A stretch of 43,811 bases of DNA from a virus (IMGVR_UViG_3300020215_000880:1-43811); one strand, 5' to 3'. Positions 6,607 through 15,185 are shown, numbered from the stretch's first letter. Made by a program: numbers and translations. Notes: a model not told the origin generated them from the letters alone.

Positions 6607-7049
6607 GCGTCCTCCACGATCCTTAATCTTCCCCACCACGCGAAGTGGGACGAGGCCATGTACGAATCAATCGGTGTTTGGACAACACCCCATTTAAGGC
6701 CCTTGGCTTCGATAACTTGGCTGCCGCCGACGAACGTCCCCACATGGTGAATCACGCCGGTCTCGGGGTTGTGCTTAAATCCCAAATCACCCAGTAAAAG
6801 CTTGCCTGGAAAATCGGCCCAATGTCCTGGTATCTTTCGGCACACCTTTGCCTGGTTGTACGATCCGTCGGGAATGGAAATCCCGATCTTATGGAAGGCC
6901 ACCTGAAAGAGTTCCGAGCAGTCCCACGCCTTGTATTTGGCCCAGTCTTTCTCGTTTGGGTCGTTCTCCACGCCGAAGACGTAAGGCTTCCCCACCTGTT
7001 GTTTGAGGAAGTCGATAAACTGGGGCCAGTTTATTTCTGAGTGCTTCAT
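6603..7049 (-). CDS. NlpC/P60 family peptidase, probable endolysin
   Basis: A 148-aa single-domain NlpC/P60 cysteine peptidase: C44 in AWDCSELFQ, H101/H102 in VIHHVGTFVGG and the trailing VIEAKG motif form the expected Cys-His active site. Such enzymes cleave the peptide stems of peptidoglycan. There is no signal peptide or cell-wall binding domain, so release would need a holin. Start ATG overlaps the upstream stop (ATGA). It lies in a lysis-like cluster with a coiled-coil membrane protein downstream. A virion-associated role near the tail cannot be excluded. Confidence 0.85.
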   Translation of the reverse strand: MKHSEINWPQFIDFLKQQVGKPYVFGVENDPNEKDWAKYKAWDCSELFQVAFHKIGISIPDGSYNQAKVCRKIPGHWADFPGKLLLGDLGFKHNPETGVIHHVGTFVGGSQVIEAKGLKWGVVQTPIDSYMASSHFAWWGRLRIVEDA

Positions 7050-7588
7050 TGGTCCGGCCTTAGCATTCGACTGATGAGGTTCACCAGGCGGCGAATCATG
7101 CGAATTTGCTGTTGTTGATAAACGTAAAGCTGGGCCACTGTTGCAGCCGGAACCGTTTCTATCGTATCCATAAGCGTTCGATCCGATGAGAGATTGTCTT
7201 CGAAGGCGGCTTTTTCGGGGCTCCGATCAAAGGTAATGCGAATATCGTTGTTCGGGTCCGGCGTGTACTCTAAGGGGGTCGGAACCCAGTTCAAACGCTC
7301 GTACACGGCCCCTTGCGCCACTCGGTAGTAATATTTAGTCAACCCGTACTGATCTCGATGCGAGGGAATGCCTTGCGACCGGTTGTAGACATCAATGGCT
7401 CGGCCCTGGCCCGGCATTGACGTTTCGTCGGCATAAATGACGGGTCCGTAATTCATGCTGGCTCGTGACCGTTCGTAGTGCTTACTGTCCCAATCGACCG
7501 CCACGAGTAGCCTTTGCTGCGGGAAGGGTATACCCGATGGCCAGTTTGCCGGTTGATTGATATCCGTCAGACCGCAGAAGATATGCAT
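7046..7588 (-). CDS. Hypothetical protein, paralogue of 7600-8106
   Basis: A 180-aa protein with a strong ribosome site (GAGGAGG) before the ATG. Its C-terminal third shares a pattern with the neighbouring 168-aa protein: RS-x-E-x-x-x-FEDN, then a helical stretch ending RRLVNL...RP, so the two look like divergent duplicates. The N-terminal half is rich in aromatics and may be a beta domain. Position next to the fibre gene suggests a tail or fibre accessory, which is an inference. Confidence 0.65.
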   Translation of the reverse strand: MHIFCGLTDINQPANWPSGIPFPQQRLLVAVDWDSKHYERSRASMNYGPVIYADETSMPGQGRAIDVYNRSQGIPSHRDQYGLTKYYYRVAQGAVYERLNWVPTPLEYTPDPNNDIRITFDRSPEKAAFEDNLSSDRTLMDTIETVPAATVAQLYVYQQQQIRMIRRLVNLISRMLRPDQ

Positions 7589-7599
7589 AGAGTCCTCCT

Positions 7600-8106
7600 C
7601 TAATTAGGTCGTTCTCGACGACCATCTAAATTGATCAGCCGCCTCAAAATGATGGCCAACGCGCGGTCGTTGGCGTTCGTGGACTGAGCCATCGTGTTGA
7701 GTGTGTTCAACATTTGCTGCCGGTTATCTTCGAACTCCGTGCGTTCCGCCGAACGCTGCAATGGCACCACAACATCGGCGCTCGGCGTGTACACGCGCGG
7801 CCGCTTAAGCCATCCGCCCGTTCGGACGATCTGGCTGGATGTGTTCACGGTGTACTTGTCGAAACCGCGATAATCCTTCTGAGCAAGCGAGTTGCAGAGA
7901 TCGGCAACGAGACTCTGATTCCGTAGGTCGCTTTCGTCGACTTCAATCGTCCCGTGGCTGGGATTAAAATTGTCTCGCCGTGTCGCAAATTGATCCCGGT
8001 CCAAAATGATTCCGATGATTCGTTTCCGGCCAGGCCGGCCCGGAATGTCCGAGTTCAAAAAGAAGATGATTGCCAGACAGAGATTGATGAAAACGTGGCC
8101 CTTCAT
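7600..8106 (-). CDS. Hypothetical protein with N-terminal hydrophobic signal
   Basis: A 168-aa protein whose start overlaps the fibre stop (TAATG). The N-terminus MKGHVFINLCLAIIFFL is a hydrophobic segment after a Lys, compatible with a signal peptide or anchor, though the cleavage site is unclear. The C-terminus repeats the RSAERTEFEDN ... RRLINL ... RP pattern of the next gene. No family recognised. Confidence 0.65.
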   Translation of the reverse strand: MKGHVFINLCLAIIFFLNSDIPGRPGRKRIIGIILDRDQFATRRDNFNPSHGTIEVDESDLRNQSLVADLCNSLAQKDYRGFDKYTVNTSSQIVRTGGWLKRPRVYTPSADVVVPLQRSAERTEFEDNRQQMLNTLNTMAQSTNANDRALAIILRRLINLDGRRERPN

Positions 8107-9890
8107 TAGTCGGCGCTCCCCGCTAACACTGAGACCGGCGTAAATGTGCCGGATCCATTGGCGGCGTAGGTGAATACGGAAGCGTTTTGGAGGTAGCCGG
8201 AATTGGCCGCCCGGGCCCCATATTCAACCGCGTTCCTCAGACGAACTTGGCCGCAAAAACATGGATTCGCTATGACGGCCCCAGAGGACGCGCTTATGTT
8301 GTCCACGCCAGAACCGTGAATATCGCCATAACCCGTGAGATTCAACTTGGAATTGTTGGCTGCATTCACACCGTAGCCACCGGTTTTTCCAAAGATGGCG
8401 AATTGACTCAAGTTTCCGTAGCTGTTGGACATAAGAATCCCAGATCCACCGGCGGTGGGAGCCGACGAAAACATCAGGTAATACCCGGTCTCAAAGCTGG
8501 ACCCATCGCTCATGTTCCAATCAGCGGTGTTCCAATAAAAAACCAAGTTCTGAGCGAAGAGAGATTGCGAAGCTTGGCGGTGGTCGATTCCGTAGAGGGA
8601 ACAGCTGGATATATTGAGTGTCGAAGGGCTCGCTTCCGATCCCTGCTGAAAAATCAAGCCATAGCCAAGATTTCGAAAGCCCATCTGCGAAATCTGAATG
8701 TTCCTCTGGCCACCCTGGACCGTAATTCCAACGCCCGTGCCACCTCCATCTATCAAGGTATCCGTTGTCGTAAACACCTCGTAAGAGCTGGTGGCGTCAG
8801 GAACGTCACCGGGCCATACGCCCACAATCGTGAACGTGCTGGCGTTGTTGAAGTAAATCGGGACGGTGCTTCCCGCTCCCGTGCCTGCTGTGATCGACAG
8901 AAATAAACCGGTGTACTGTCCAGCCGTGAAGGGCGTACCACTCACGCGCAAGGTACCGAATCCGTCGGAGCCGTTACCGGACCCATTGGCGGCCGCCACT
9001 ACAGATCCGGTTCGAAGGGTTGTTTTTGTGCCGCTGATGGTGATAGAAAAACTACCCGTTGGGACCTTGCCTTGGATAACGGTTTCCGAAGGATAGGTGC
9101 CCGTACCGAGAATGACGGACACATGACCGCTGTAAGACCCCGGGATCGTGTTCACGGCAAACGGAAGCGTCGCAAACGCACCGGAAAAGGTCGCGGTCCC
9201 TTTTGTGAGAGAATCCGTGCCACGGGCCGCGTCGACGTACATGGTCATCGAGCCGTAGCTCCGGATCGGTTGCCAGTCGGACCCGTCGTAGCGATATTCA
9301 ATCGTTCGACCGACGGGGTTATGAATAAAGCATTGCCCGATCACCGGCGAGGACGGAAAGGCGGTTCCCGTCGAGCAGGATTTATCCCAGATCAGCGTCG
9401 ATTCGAGGTTCTTGCTGGCGTCCGTGGTGACGAGGCGGCTCGCCGTGAGTCCCGTCACCTTGGCGGAGCTTGCGTTCAACGCTGCGACGGTACCACTCGA
9501 CACGTTGATAAATCCGCTCTGCTGACTGGACGGACTGATTTGAGCGTAATTGGTATTGCCATTTGGGATATCGGCGTTTGTCAGCGCCGAGGACACGAGC
9601 AATTTGCTGGCATTGGTCTTCACAAATTGACTCGCCGTAAGCCCCGTTACCGCTACGGTCGAGGCATTGAAATAGGCAACCGTCCCTGTCGTTAGATTGA
9701 TTGGCCCTGTCTGCTGAGAGGAGGGGTTGATTTGCGCGTATCGCGTCGAACCGCTGGGGAGTGTATTCGAAGTAACAACTGTGACGTAATCGGGACGCCC
9801 GGAAATGCCGTTATGGATAAACTTATAGGTCTCTGCGCCGCACACCGATGTAACAAAGGTGACGGCTAGAAATACGGCGTGCCTTTTCAT
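8106..9890 (-). CDS. Sec-exported tail fibre/spike with beta-helix body
   Basis: The start at 9890 is set by an ATGA overlap with the upstream stop; an earlier in-frame start at 9950 is less likely. The 594-aa product begins with a classic signal peptide (MKRHAVFLAVTFVTSVCGA, cleavage about residue 19). Next comes a module also found in the second spike (YAQINPSSQQTGP-x-NLTTGT), here present twice in tandem as an approximately 75-residue repeat. The remainder is Gly/Ser/Thr-rich with short beta repeats typical of a right-handed beta-helix. Role inferred: receptor-binding fibre or a secreted surface protein. A signal peptide on such a protein is unusual. Confidence 0.8.
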   Translation of the reverse strand: MKRHAVFLAVTFVTSVCGAETYKFIHNGISGRPDYVTVVTSNTLPSGSTRYAQINPSSQQTGPINLTTGTVAYFNASTVAVTGLTASQFVKTNASKLLVSSALTNADIPNGNTNYAQISPSSQQSGFINVSSGTVAALNASSAKVTGLTASRLVTTDASKNLESTLIWDKSCSTGTAFPSSPVIGQCFIHNPVGRTIEYRYDGSDWQPIRSYGSMTMYVDAARGTDSLTKGTATFSGAFATLPFAVNTIPGSYSGHVSVILGTGTYPSETVIQGKVPTGSFSITISGTKTTLRTGSVVAAANGSGNGSDGFGTLRVSGTPFTAGQYTGLFLSITAGTGAGSTVPIYFNNASTFTIVGVWPGDVPDATSSYEVFTTTDTLIDGGGTGVGITVQGGQRNIQISQMGFRNLGYGLIFQQGSEASPSTLNISSCSLYGIDHRQASQSLFAQNLVFYWNTADWNMSDGSSFETGYYLMFSSAPTAGGSGILMSNSYGNLSQFAIFGKTGGYGVNAANNSKLNLTGYGDIHGSGVDNISASSGAVIANPCFCGQVRLRNAVEYGARAANSGYLQNASVFTYAANGSGTFTPVSVLAGSAD

Positions 9891-10249
9891 CGGATGAGCT
9901 GCGGCTGCGGCCGAAGTTCCTTCGCGAGACTCCGTGAGATGAACCAACACACAACAAGCGTCGTTATGCAGCTACAAGCCAAGTTAGGATCGATCAGTTT
10001 TTTGCTGAAACACTCAAACGCCAAAAGAGAAGTCAGAGCAATCAACACCACGAATTCCGAGGTGAACCATCCCAGCTTATAGGTGCGGAACCGTTTGTAG
10101 ATACCGCGCCCAAGGATGTAGAGACTTCCCAAAACGGTGACGAGAACGGCGAACACTTGTGGCGATAGCCCGAATCGTCGGGCCACAAACAGGCCGGAAA
10201 CCGCCAGCACCCCAATCCACAGTTCCGATGTTTTCCAGGATCTTTTCAT
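9887..10249 (-). CDS. Multi-pass membrane protein (120 aa)
   Basis: Start at 10249 (MKRSWKTSELW) overlaps the upstream stop as ATGA. Four hydrophobic segments are seen at about residues 9-27, 33-52, 65-82 and 92-110. The topology is holin-compatible, so this and the 85-aa protein at 4883 are both holin candidates. It is co-translated with the Sec-exported fibre downstream. Confidence 0.65.
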   Translation of the reverse strand: MKRSWKTSELWIGVLAVSGLFVARRFGLSPQVFAVLVTVLGSLYILGRGIYKRFRTYKLGWFTSEFVVLIALTSLLAFECFSKKLIDPNLACSCITTLVVCWFISRSLAKELRPQPQLIR

Positions 10250-10494
10250 GCGTAAACCAAACTCGCGCGATTGTCCAGAATCGACCCCTCGGGGGCGACT
10301 TTGATGGTATCCGGACTGGACGAGTCCCCCGTATAGGACCACTTTTCTACCCACCAGGCTGCTTCCGACGTCGCGGCGCCGCGCTTGGCTATGCCGTGGT
10401 ACTCAAGCCGCCCACTCGCGTCATAGAAAAAGGCTTCCTGAATCAGTCCCTTTCCAAAGAACCGCCGGTAAAGTGCAATGTCGCTCGCGTTCAA
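10246..10494 (-). CDS. Hypothetical protein (82 aa)
   Basis: A soluble 82-aa protein with a TTG start preceded closely by GGAGGA. It contains a compact beta-like region (AFFYDASGRLEYHGIAKRG, WWVEKWSYTG). Similar short proteins occur beside fibre genes in phages, but no name can be given. Its leader is unusual: an intrinsic-terminator hairpin ends just before its ribosome site. Confidence 0.6.
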   Translation of the reverse strand: MNASDIALYRRFFGKGLIQEAFFYDASGRLEYHGIAKRGAATSEAAWWVEKWSYTGDSSSPDTIKVAPEGSILDNRASLVYA

Positions 10495-10506
10495 ACTTCC
10501 TCCAAA

Positions 10507-10545
10507 TAAAAAAGGGCCAAAACCCTCCGACGAGGATCTTGGCCC
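10507..10545 (-). terminator. Intrinsic terminator/attenuator directly upstream of a ribosome site
   Basis: On the minus strand GGGCCAA (RC of 10539-10545) pairs with TTGGCCC (RC of 10514-10520), followed by TTTTTTATTT and then GGAGG of the 10494 gene. There is no room for a promoter between the U-tract and the gene, so transcription of 10494-4883 from upstream must read through, unless it starts inside this leader. Confidence 0.7.
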
Positions 10546-10621
10546 GTGTTAAGTCGCCTTAAGTGGGGCTAGCTAATTGATGCGCAAATTCAACTCAAAC
10601 AAATCTTAATCACATCTTAAC

Positions 10622-10650
10622 TTGACACAGTGGTGCACTGGTGGTACACT
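10622..10650 (+). promoter_or_regulatory. Promoter and operator of the toxin-antitoxin operon
   Basis: TTGACA (10622-10627), a 17-bp spacer and TACACT (10645-10650) give a near-consensus sigma70 promoter. CAGTG-GTG-CACTG (10628-10640) is a perfect inverted repeat in the spacer, and GTGGTGCAC / GTGGTACAC form a direct repeat. Both are as expected for autoregulation by a ribbon-helix-helix antitoxin. Confidence 0.75.
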
Positions 10651-10673
10651 ACTTTCAAAAAGGAGATAAATCG

Positions 10674-10925
10674 ATGCCCACATCATTGCCTCGCGTTCAA
10701 GTTGCATTCGACAAGGGAACGTATGAGATCCTCGAAAAGATCTCCTCTGTTGAGAAAGACTCTTTATCCCATATCGTGGCTCGTCTTGTGAAATATGCCA
10801 TAGAAATGTCCGAAGATTTAACTCTCGGCGAAATCGCCAATAAAAGACTCAAGACGTTCTTGCGAGATGATGCGTTGACATCCGAGGATCTTTTAAAGTG
10901 GAACAAAAACCGAAGAAAGGCATAA
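10674..10925 (+). CDS. Ribbon-helix-helix type antitoxin
   Basis: An 83-aa protein, start at 10674 chosen because AAGGAG lies eight bases upstream. The N-terminal PRVQVAFDKGTYEILEKIS fits the beta strand and first helix of a ribbon-helix-helix DNA-binding fold; the C-terminal part (about 50-83) would wrap the toxin. It overlaps the toxin gene by 28 bp and has its own promoter with an inverted repeat, the standard type II toxin-antitoxin layout. Being on the strand opposite to the late genes marks it as an accessory insertion. Confidence 0.78.
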   Translation: MPTSLPRVQVAFDKGTYEILEKISSVEKDSLSHIVARLVKYAIEMSEDLTLGEIANKRLKTFLRDDALTSEDLLKWNKNRRKA

Positions 10926-11257
10926 CTTTTAAAGTTCTTTGGCACTCGGAAATTGTCGACGACTTCCGCGATATACCGCAAAATATCGTTGAAAATATCA
11001 TTGAAGCGTCGACTTACCGCCTTTCTCAGGCCCCCCAATTGGTTGGTGCCCCACTTAAGGGAACCACTAACCTCGTCTGGAAGATGCGATTTTCTGCTTA
11101 CCGTATTCTCTTTACGATGAACCAAAAGTCCGAAGAAGTCTGGGTGTTGTCTGTTAAACACAGAAGTGTCGTTTATAACCAGCAAAACATAATGAGCGTG
11201 TTGCAAATGGCTATAGCGATTCACCAAAGCGGCGGTAGCATTAAACCGCTCGAATAG
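10898..11257 (+). CDS. RelE/ParE-superfamily toxin
   Basis: A 119-aa product with a GTG start inside the antitoxin gene. The core matches the RelE fold: TFKVLWHSEIVDDFRDIP, then LSQAPQLVGAPLKGTTNLVWKMRFSAYRILF and a final VWVLSVKHRSVVY, with the conserved KMR-x-x-x-YRI and HR-x-x-VY elements. Members either cleave mRNA on the ribosome or poison gyrase. In a temperate phage it may stabilise the prophage or exclude competing phages. Confidence 0.82.
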   Translation: MEQKPKKGITFKVLWHSEIVDDFRDIPQNIVENIIEASTYRLSQAPQLVGAPLKGTTNLVWKMRFSAYRILFTMNQKSEEVWVLSVKHRSVVYNQQNIMSVLQMAIAIHQSGGSIKPLE

Positions 11258-11282
11258 TCGTTTAATAGAGGAGGTAAGTGTC

Positions 11283-11990
11283 ATGCGTTTATTGTTCCTT
11301 TTCTTACTTGTCTTTAGCCCACTCTTCTGTACTGCCGAAGAATACTTAGGAAAGATTTCGGCCAACGAGTTTGATCAAGATTCAATTGCCAACCCCTACG
11401 GAGCTGGAAGTGTTTACAAAGCAAACGGGATAATGAATCCATATAGTCCTTATGGCAATCCTTATAGCAATCAAAGTTGGGCCAATCCTTATGCGACTGA
11501 CGCACCACGACTTTATGATTCCCAAGGCAATTACCGTGGGAAATTAAGTCTAAACAAGTTCGACTTGGATTCCGTTTCTAATCCGTATGGTCGATACGGT
11601 AACAAGTTTTCTCCTGAAAGTGTTAACAACCCTCACGGCGCTGGTAATAAATTCAAAAGTGATAGTCCGACTAATCCATATGGAACTGGTCTTGCAATAG
11701 TTGCTGGTCAACCATCTGCTCATACCCCGTCTTACTCCAACTTTAAAGATCCGTATAATTCTGTTAGTAATGGAATTTATACTGGCATGAATCTTGGAAT
11801 GGCTATTGCTGCTAGTCAATGGAACAGACGGCATAACCAAATAGAGAAATTGCTTGCCGAAGTAGAGTTTATCGCTAAGTTGCTCACGGCTGATGAAGAA
11901 GCCGGCTTTGTTCTTTCCGAAGAAGATAGAAAGTATTTGGGAGACGAAGCACTCAAAAGATTCAGAGTCATAGAAAAATTGCAGCAATGA
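11283..11990 (+). CDS. Secreted NPYG-repeat protein
   Basis: A 235-aa protein with a clear signal peptide (MRLLFLFLLVFSPLFCTA, cleavage about residue 18) and a strong ribosome site (GAGGAGGT). The mature part has repeated S-x-x-NP(Y/H)G units spaced about 15-25 residues apart (residues 35-135), then a hydrophobic patch and a charged helical end. Proteins of this type are known in bacteria but have no assigned function. It follows the toxin by 25 bp on the plus strand, converging on the ejection-protein gene with only 2 bp between the stops, so it is probably a lysogenic-conversion moron. Confidence 0.7.
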   Translation: MRLLFLFLLVFSPLFCTAEEYLGKISANEFDQDSIANPYGAGSVYKANGIMNPYSPYGNPYSNQSWANPYATDAPRLYDSQGNYRGKLSLNKFDLDSVSNPYGRYGNKFSPESVNNPHGAGNKFKSDSPTNPYGTGLAIVAGQPSAHTPSYSNFKDPYNSVSNGIYTGMNLGMAIAASQWNRRHNQIEKLLAEVEFIAKLLTADEEAGFVLSEEDRKYLGDEALKRFRVIEKLQQ

Positions 11991-11992
11991 TT

Positions 11993-14098
11993 TCATTTGT
12001 TATCTGAACCTGATTTAGAAGAAAAATAAGACAAAAGCCGTGAAGCAACCAGCCCTGCTTCCGGGGTTCCTTTCGGCAGCTCAATTCCTTTCGTTAACAG
12101 TTTTCTTATAGGCGAAGATAAATATGCTTTTGCAAGCACCGTTGGACTCACCAAGATCGCAATGCCGGAAGCAGGATGACTAATTGCCCAAGCGAACCCC
12201 GCCCAAGTGACTATGTTTTGAGCTGTACCAGATGGATTCCCCGCTAACTGTTCTGCCTTACCCATCTTTTCTCCAATGTGGGCCATAGTTTTCAAATCAT
12301 CCAGCAAATCTTTTGAGAATAGAGCTTTTAGTGTTTCATCTCCGTAAGTATTGAGTCGCGCCGAAAAACGAGTTGGTGAGAAGTTTCCTGTCTTCTCTTC
12401 AGAAAGTAGTTTCGCCAAAAAACCCTCGCGCACTTTTTCCATGCCTAGGTTCCCAAGCTCCTTCTGAACTGCCCTAATATTGCTCGTGTTTTTCGGTTGG
12501 ACGATGTAGTCGATAACCTTTTCGGGACGCTGCTTAAGTAGCGACTTAAAAAGCGGATTTTCAACAGTCCTTGTGTCGGCTCTTTGCAATCCGGCAATCA
12601 AATCCTCAAATTGGTTAATCTCCTGAGGAGAAAAAATCGTTTTTAGCGTTTCTCCATACTGATCAAGTCGCGAACGGACCACGTCTGCGGTAATTGCCTC
12701 GCCCTCACCGGTTTCAGTGAGACGACTAACAAATTTCTTTTTTAAAGGCGCGAAAGATTCCTCGCCGATTCCCTGTCTAAGCATTTTTATTTCCGTATCG
12801 GCGCCAGGCTTAAAGACCATCCCGATTACTTTCTCCGGGTCGGACTTCAAAACCCTCTGGATGTCAGCTCGCCCGAATAGCTGCTTCGACTCCTTGTAAA
12901 AGGCTCTGGCTACGGTCAGTGCATTTTCCGCTTCAGTCCCCGCCGCTTTCATAAAATCGTCGGCATCTTGTTCCAGGGCGCCGAACAAACGTTTATATGT
13001 AGATGCGGAACGGTCACTGACGAACTTTGTTCCTTGCGCAGCCTTGCTAAATCCATAGGATGGATCCGAAGACGCTATCAACTCCCCCAACCGTGAACGT
13101 ATGCTGTTCAAGTCTGACCAATTCAATGGCTTCCCTTCGGCCAAATCAGTGAGAACGCTCATTGACTCTGAATCACGAAGACTCTGAGGCAAGCTGCCCT
13201 CGCTTTTCATTATTTCTTTAGCAGCTTTACTTAAATTTTTCGGCTCGATAGTTAGGTTAGGATCAATATATTCGTCTACCTGACTGTACAGTTCTTGAGA
13301 CTTACCGAATCTAACCTGGGATGCCTTCTTTATGGCCTCCTGCCCCGCCATGCCTATCTCTTCGTAAGTTTCAGATGACCCTAGACGCTTCAGGAAAGAA
13401 TCCTTTAACTTGTTAGCCGTGTCAGTCCTAAGCTTGGTTTCTCTGTTGAACACGGTATCTATCTGGTTCTTAAGCTGCTCACCAAGAGCCTCTATGGTTT
13501 CTTTGGGCCCATTCTCCGCAAGAATTGCTTCGCGACGTTTCACTAACTTTTCCATTTGTCCGATTCTGAACTTGCGGATGATGTCGGCTGAGAATGGGGT
13601 TTTTTCTAATGCGCTCTCGATCAGGCTCAGATTTTTTGATCCAGTTAACTCGGCTGGAGTCAATTCAATTCCAAACCGCACCGCTTTCTGAGCCAATTCA
13701 ACGCCTTTCTTGCCTGCAACAGCTGCGATTTTAACAGCTTGCGATGCTGGGAGTTCAGGGCTTGCCGTCATAGCAATATCCGGACCCATGGAAATAAACG
13801 TTCCGACCCCAGCCGACACATAGGGATTAACTTGTTCGCGACCAAGATACTCGCTTGCGATTTCGCCAGCCTTACCAGCTAACTTAGATGCTGCCTCAGG
13901 TATTGTTTGCAGGAATGATAAAGGCGAGTAGTTTTGCGGATCTTTCAATTGATCCACAACAGCAGAGCGCAACGATCTTGGCTGCTTCTCCTCTATCTTC
14001 TCGGCCGAAACATTGGGATCGTCCAGAAAACGAATACGCCCTTTTTTTGAAGGTGCGGTAGGCTGAGATTGATCTTCATCTAAAAATCGAATAGGCAC
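11993..14098 (-). CDS. Large internal virion/DNA-ejection protein
   Basis: About 701 aa from a GTG at 14098 directly after the upstream stop; a TTG at 14128 is the alternative. The protein is largely helical, with a short RFLD motif repeated near the N-terminus, long coiled-coil-like segments and a hydrophobic region near the C-terminus (about 630-670, IVTWAGFAWAISH...GIAILVSPTVLA). Length, position after the tail genes and membrane-active segment fit podovirus internal core proteins that are ejected into the host envelope. No enzymatic domain is recognised. Confidence 0.7.
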   Translation of the reverse strand: MPIRFLDEDQSQPTAPSKKGRIRFLDDPNVSAEKIEEKQPRSLRSAVVDQLKDPQNYSPLSFLQTIPEAASKLAGKAGEIASEYLGREQVNPYVSAGVGTFISMGPDIAMTASPELPASQAVKIAAVAGKKGVELAQKAVRFGIELTPAELTGSKNLSLIESALEKTPFSADIIRKFRIGQMEKLVKRREAILAENGPKETIEALGEQLKNQIDTVFNRETKLRTDTANKLKDSFLKRLGSSETYEEIGMAGQEAIKKASQVRFGKSQELYSQVDEYIDPNLTIEPKNLSKAAKEIMKSEGSLPQSLRDSESMSVLTDLAEGKPLNWSDLNSIRSRLGELIASSDPSYGFSKAAQGTKFVSDRSASTYKRLFGALEQDADDFMKAAGTEAENALTVARAFYKESKQLFGRADIQRVLKSDPEKVIGMVFKPGADTEIKMLRQGIGEESFAPLKKKFVSRLTETGEGEAITADVVRSRLDQYGETLKTIFSPQEINQFEDLIAGLQRADTRTVENPLFKSLLKQRPEKVIDYIVQPKNTSNIRAVQKELGNLGMEKVREGFLAKLLSEEKTGNFSPTRFSARLNTYGDETLKALFSKDLLDDLKTMAHIGEKMGKAEQLAGNPSGTAQNIVTWAGFAWAISHPASGIAILVSPTVLAKAYLSSPIRKLLTKGIELPKGTPEAGLVASRLLSYFSSKSGSDNK

Positions 14099-14099
14099 G

Positions 14100-15185
14100 T
14101 TATTCCCATATGGCAGGGCGCCCGCCAACGATAATGCTTAAACCAGGCGTAAGCTTTGCCTTTTCAGCCTCTTCGATAGACTCGAACGTTGGCGTCTTTC
14201 CAGAAACCGCATTCCGCCAGTTCTCGTAATGAACTTTGACTTCAGTGAGCCTCTTTTTTAATTGGGTTGGACTCTGCGATTGGTCAAGAGATGCGACAGT
14301 CGCTTGCAGATTCTCCAATTCCTGCACCGCCACCTGCCCCAAGGCACCACCCGTTGGGGATGCTTGTCGCATTGCCTGAAGCTCAGCAAATCCGAGATTT
14401 GCCTTTATCGTTTGCAAATCGGCAGCAAGATCCTTGGCTGTGCTCCCCGGAATAATTGCTGTCTTGGCGCCTAAACCAGCGGTTGTGGCGCCGACCTTGC
14501 TCATTGCTTGGTCTACCTTCCCAATGATTCGGTTAGCTTGTGAGACAGCCCCTTCTTTCACTTTCTCTTGTTTAGTCCGTTCGCCTTCGGCTTTTGCTAC
14601 TGCCTCTAGTTGCTCAAAAGGAACATCAAGGAATTCGGGGCGGGACGTGCGCAACTTAACCGCTTCTTCTGGCGAAAGGCCCATCTGTCCGGCTAAACGA
14701 TCAAAGACAAATGGATCTACGCGTTTCTTATTTTCTCCTACTTTAAGAGCTTCTTTCCAAGCGTGTTCTGTTACAGCGCTTACTTCCTCTCCGGACTCGC
14801 CAATTCTTGCGCCTTGTGCGATTAACCATTTCCGGCCAAATTCAGGATCCCACGCACCACTTTTGGTGTTCTTGGCCCAAGTATCCAATGCTTTAGCAAG
14901 CTGTTTATCTGCACCCTTTTGCTCAAACGCTTTTGGATCAAATTTGGGTACGTCAACGCCAGCCTTTTGATAGTCATTAGCAGCACTTTGGATGAGTCCC
15001 ATCATGGTTGTCTTATCGTTCTTCATTGTTCGAGCAAGTTCAAGTTTGGAATCGGCCGCTTTTAACGCCAATTCTCGTTCTCTAGCTGCTTTTTGTTCTC
15101 TGACTTGACTCACCGTTAGAGCGATATTCAATCCTCTCTCGACACCGCCTGCTAAAGAGGCAAATGGATCCACGAATTCAGCCAT
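14100..15185 (-). CDS. Internal virion protein, coiled-coil
   Basis: A 361-aa helical protein. The N-terminus is strongly coiled-coil (residues 20-55), and residues about 245-315 contain a region (GSTAKDLAADLQTIKANLGF...GALGQVAVQELENLQA) of a kind that recurs in phage internal/structural proteins. Start ATG abuts the previous stop, with GGAGGG upstream. Probably part of an internal ejection complex with its two neighbours. Confidence 0.7.
   Translation of the reverse strand: MAEFVDPFASLAGGVERGLNIALTVSQVREQKAARERELALKAADSKLELARTMKNDKTTMMGLIQSAANDYQKAGVDVPKFDPKAFEQKGADKQLAKALDTWAKNTKSGAWDPEFGRKWLIAQGARIGESGEEVSAVTEHAWKEALKVGENKKRVDPFVFDRLAGQMGLSPEEAVKLRTSRPEFLDVPFEQLEAVAKAEGERTKQEKVKEGAVSQANRIIGKVDQAMSKVGATTAGLGAKTAIIPGSTAKDLAADLQTIKANLGFAELQAMRQASPTGGALGQVAVQELENLQATVASLDQSQSPTQLKKRLTEVKVHYENWRNAVSGKTPTFESIEEAEKAKLTPGLSIIVGGRPAIWE

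Noticed and set aside
8187-9695. Two long plus-strand ORFs of 239 and 207 aa opposite the fibre
   Set aside because: They are antisense to a clear signal-peptide beta-helix gene and have Arg-rich compositions typical of shadow frames.
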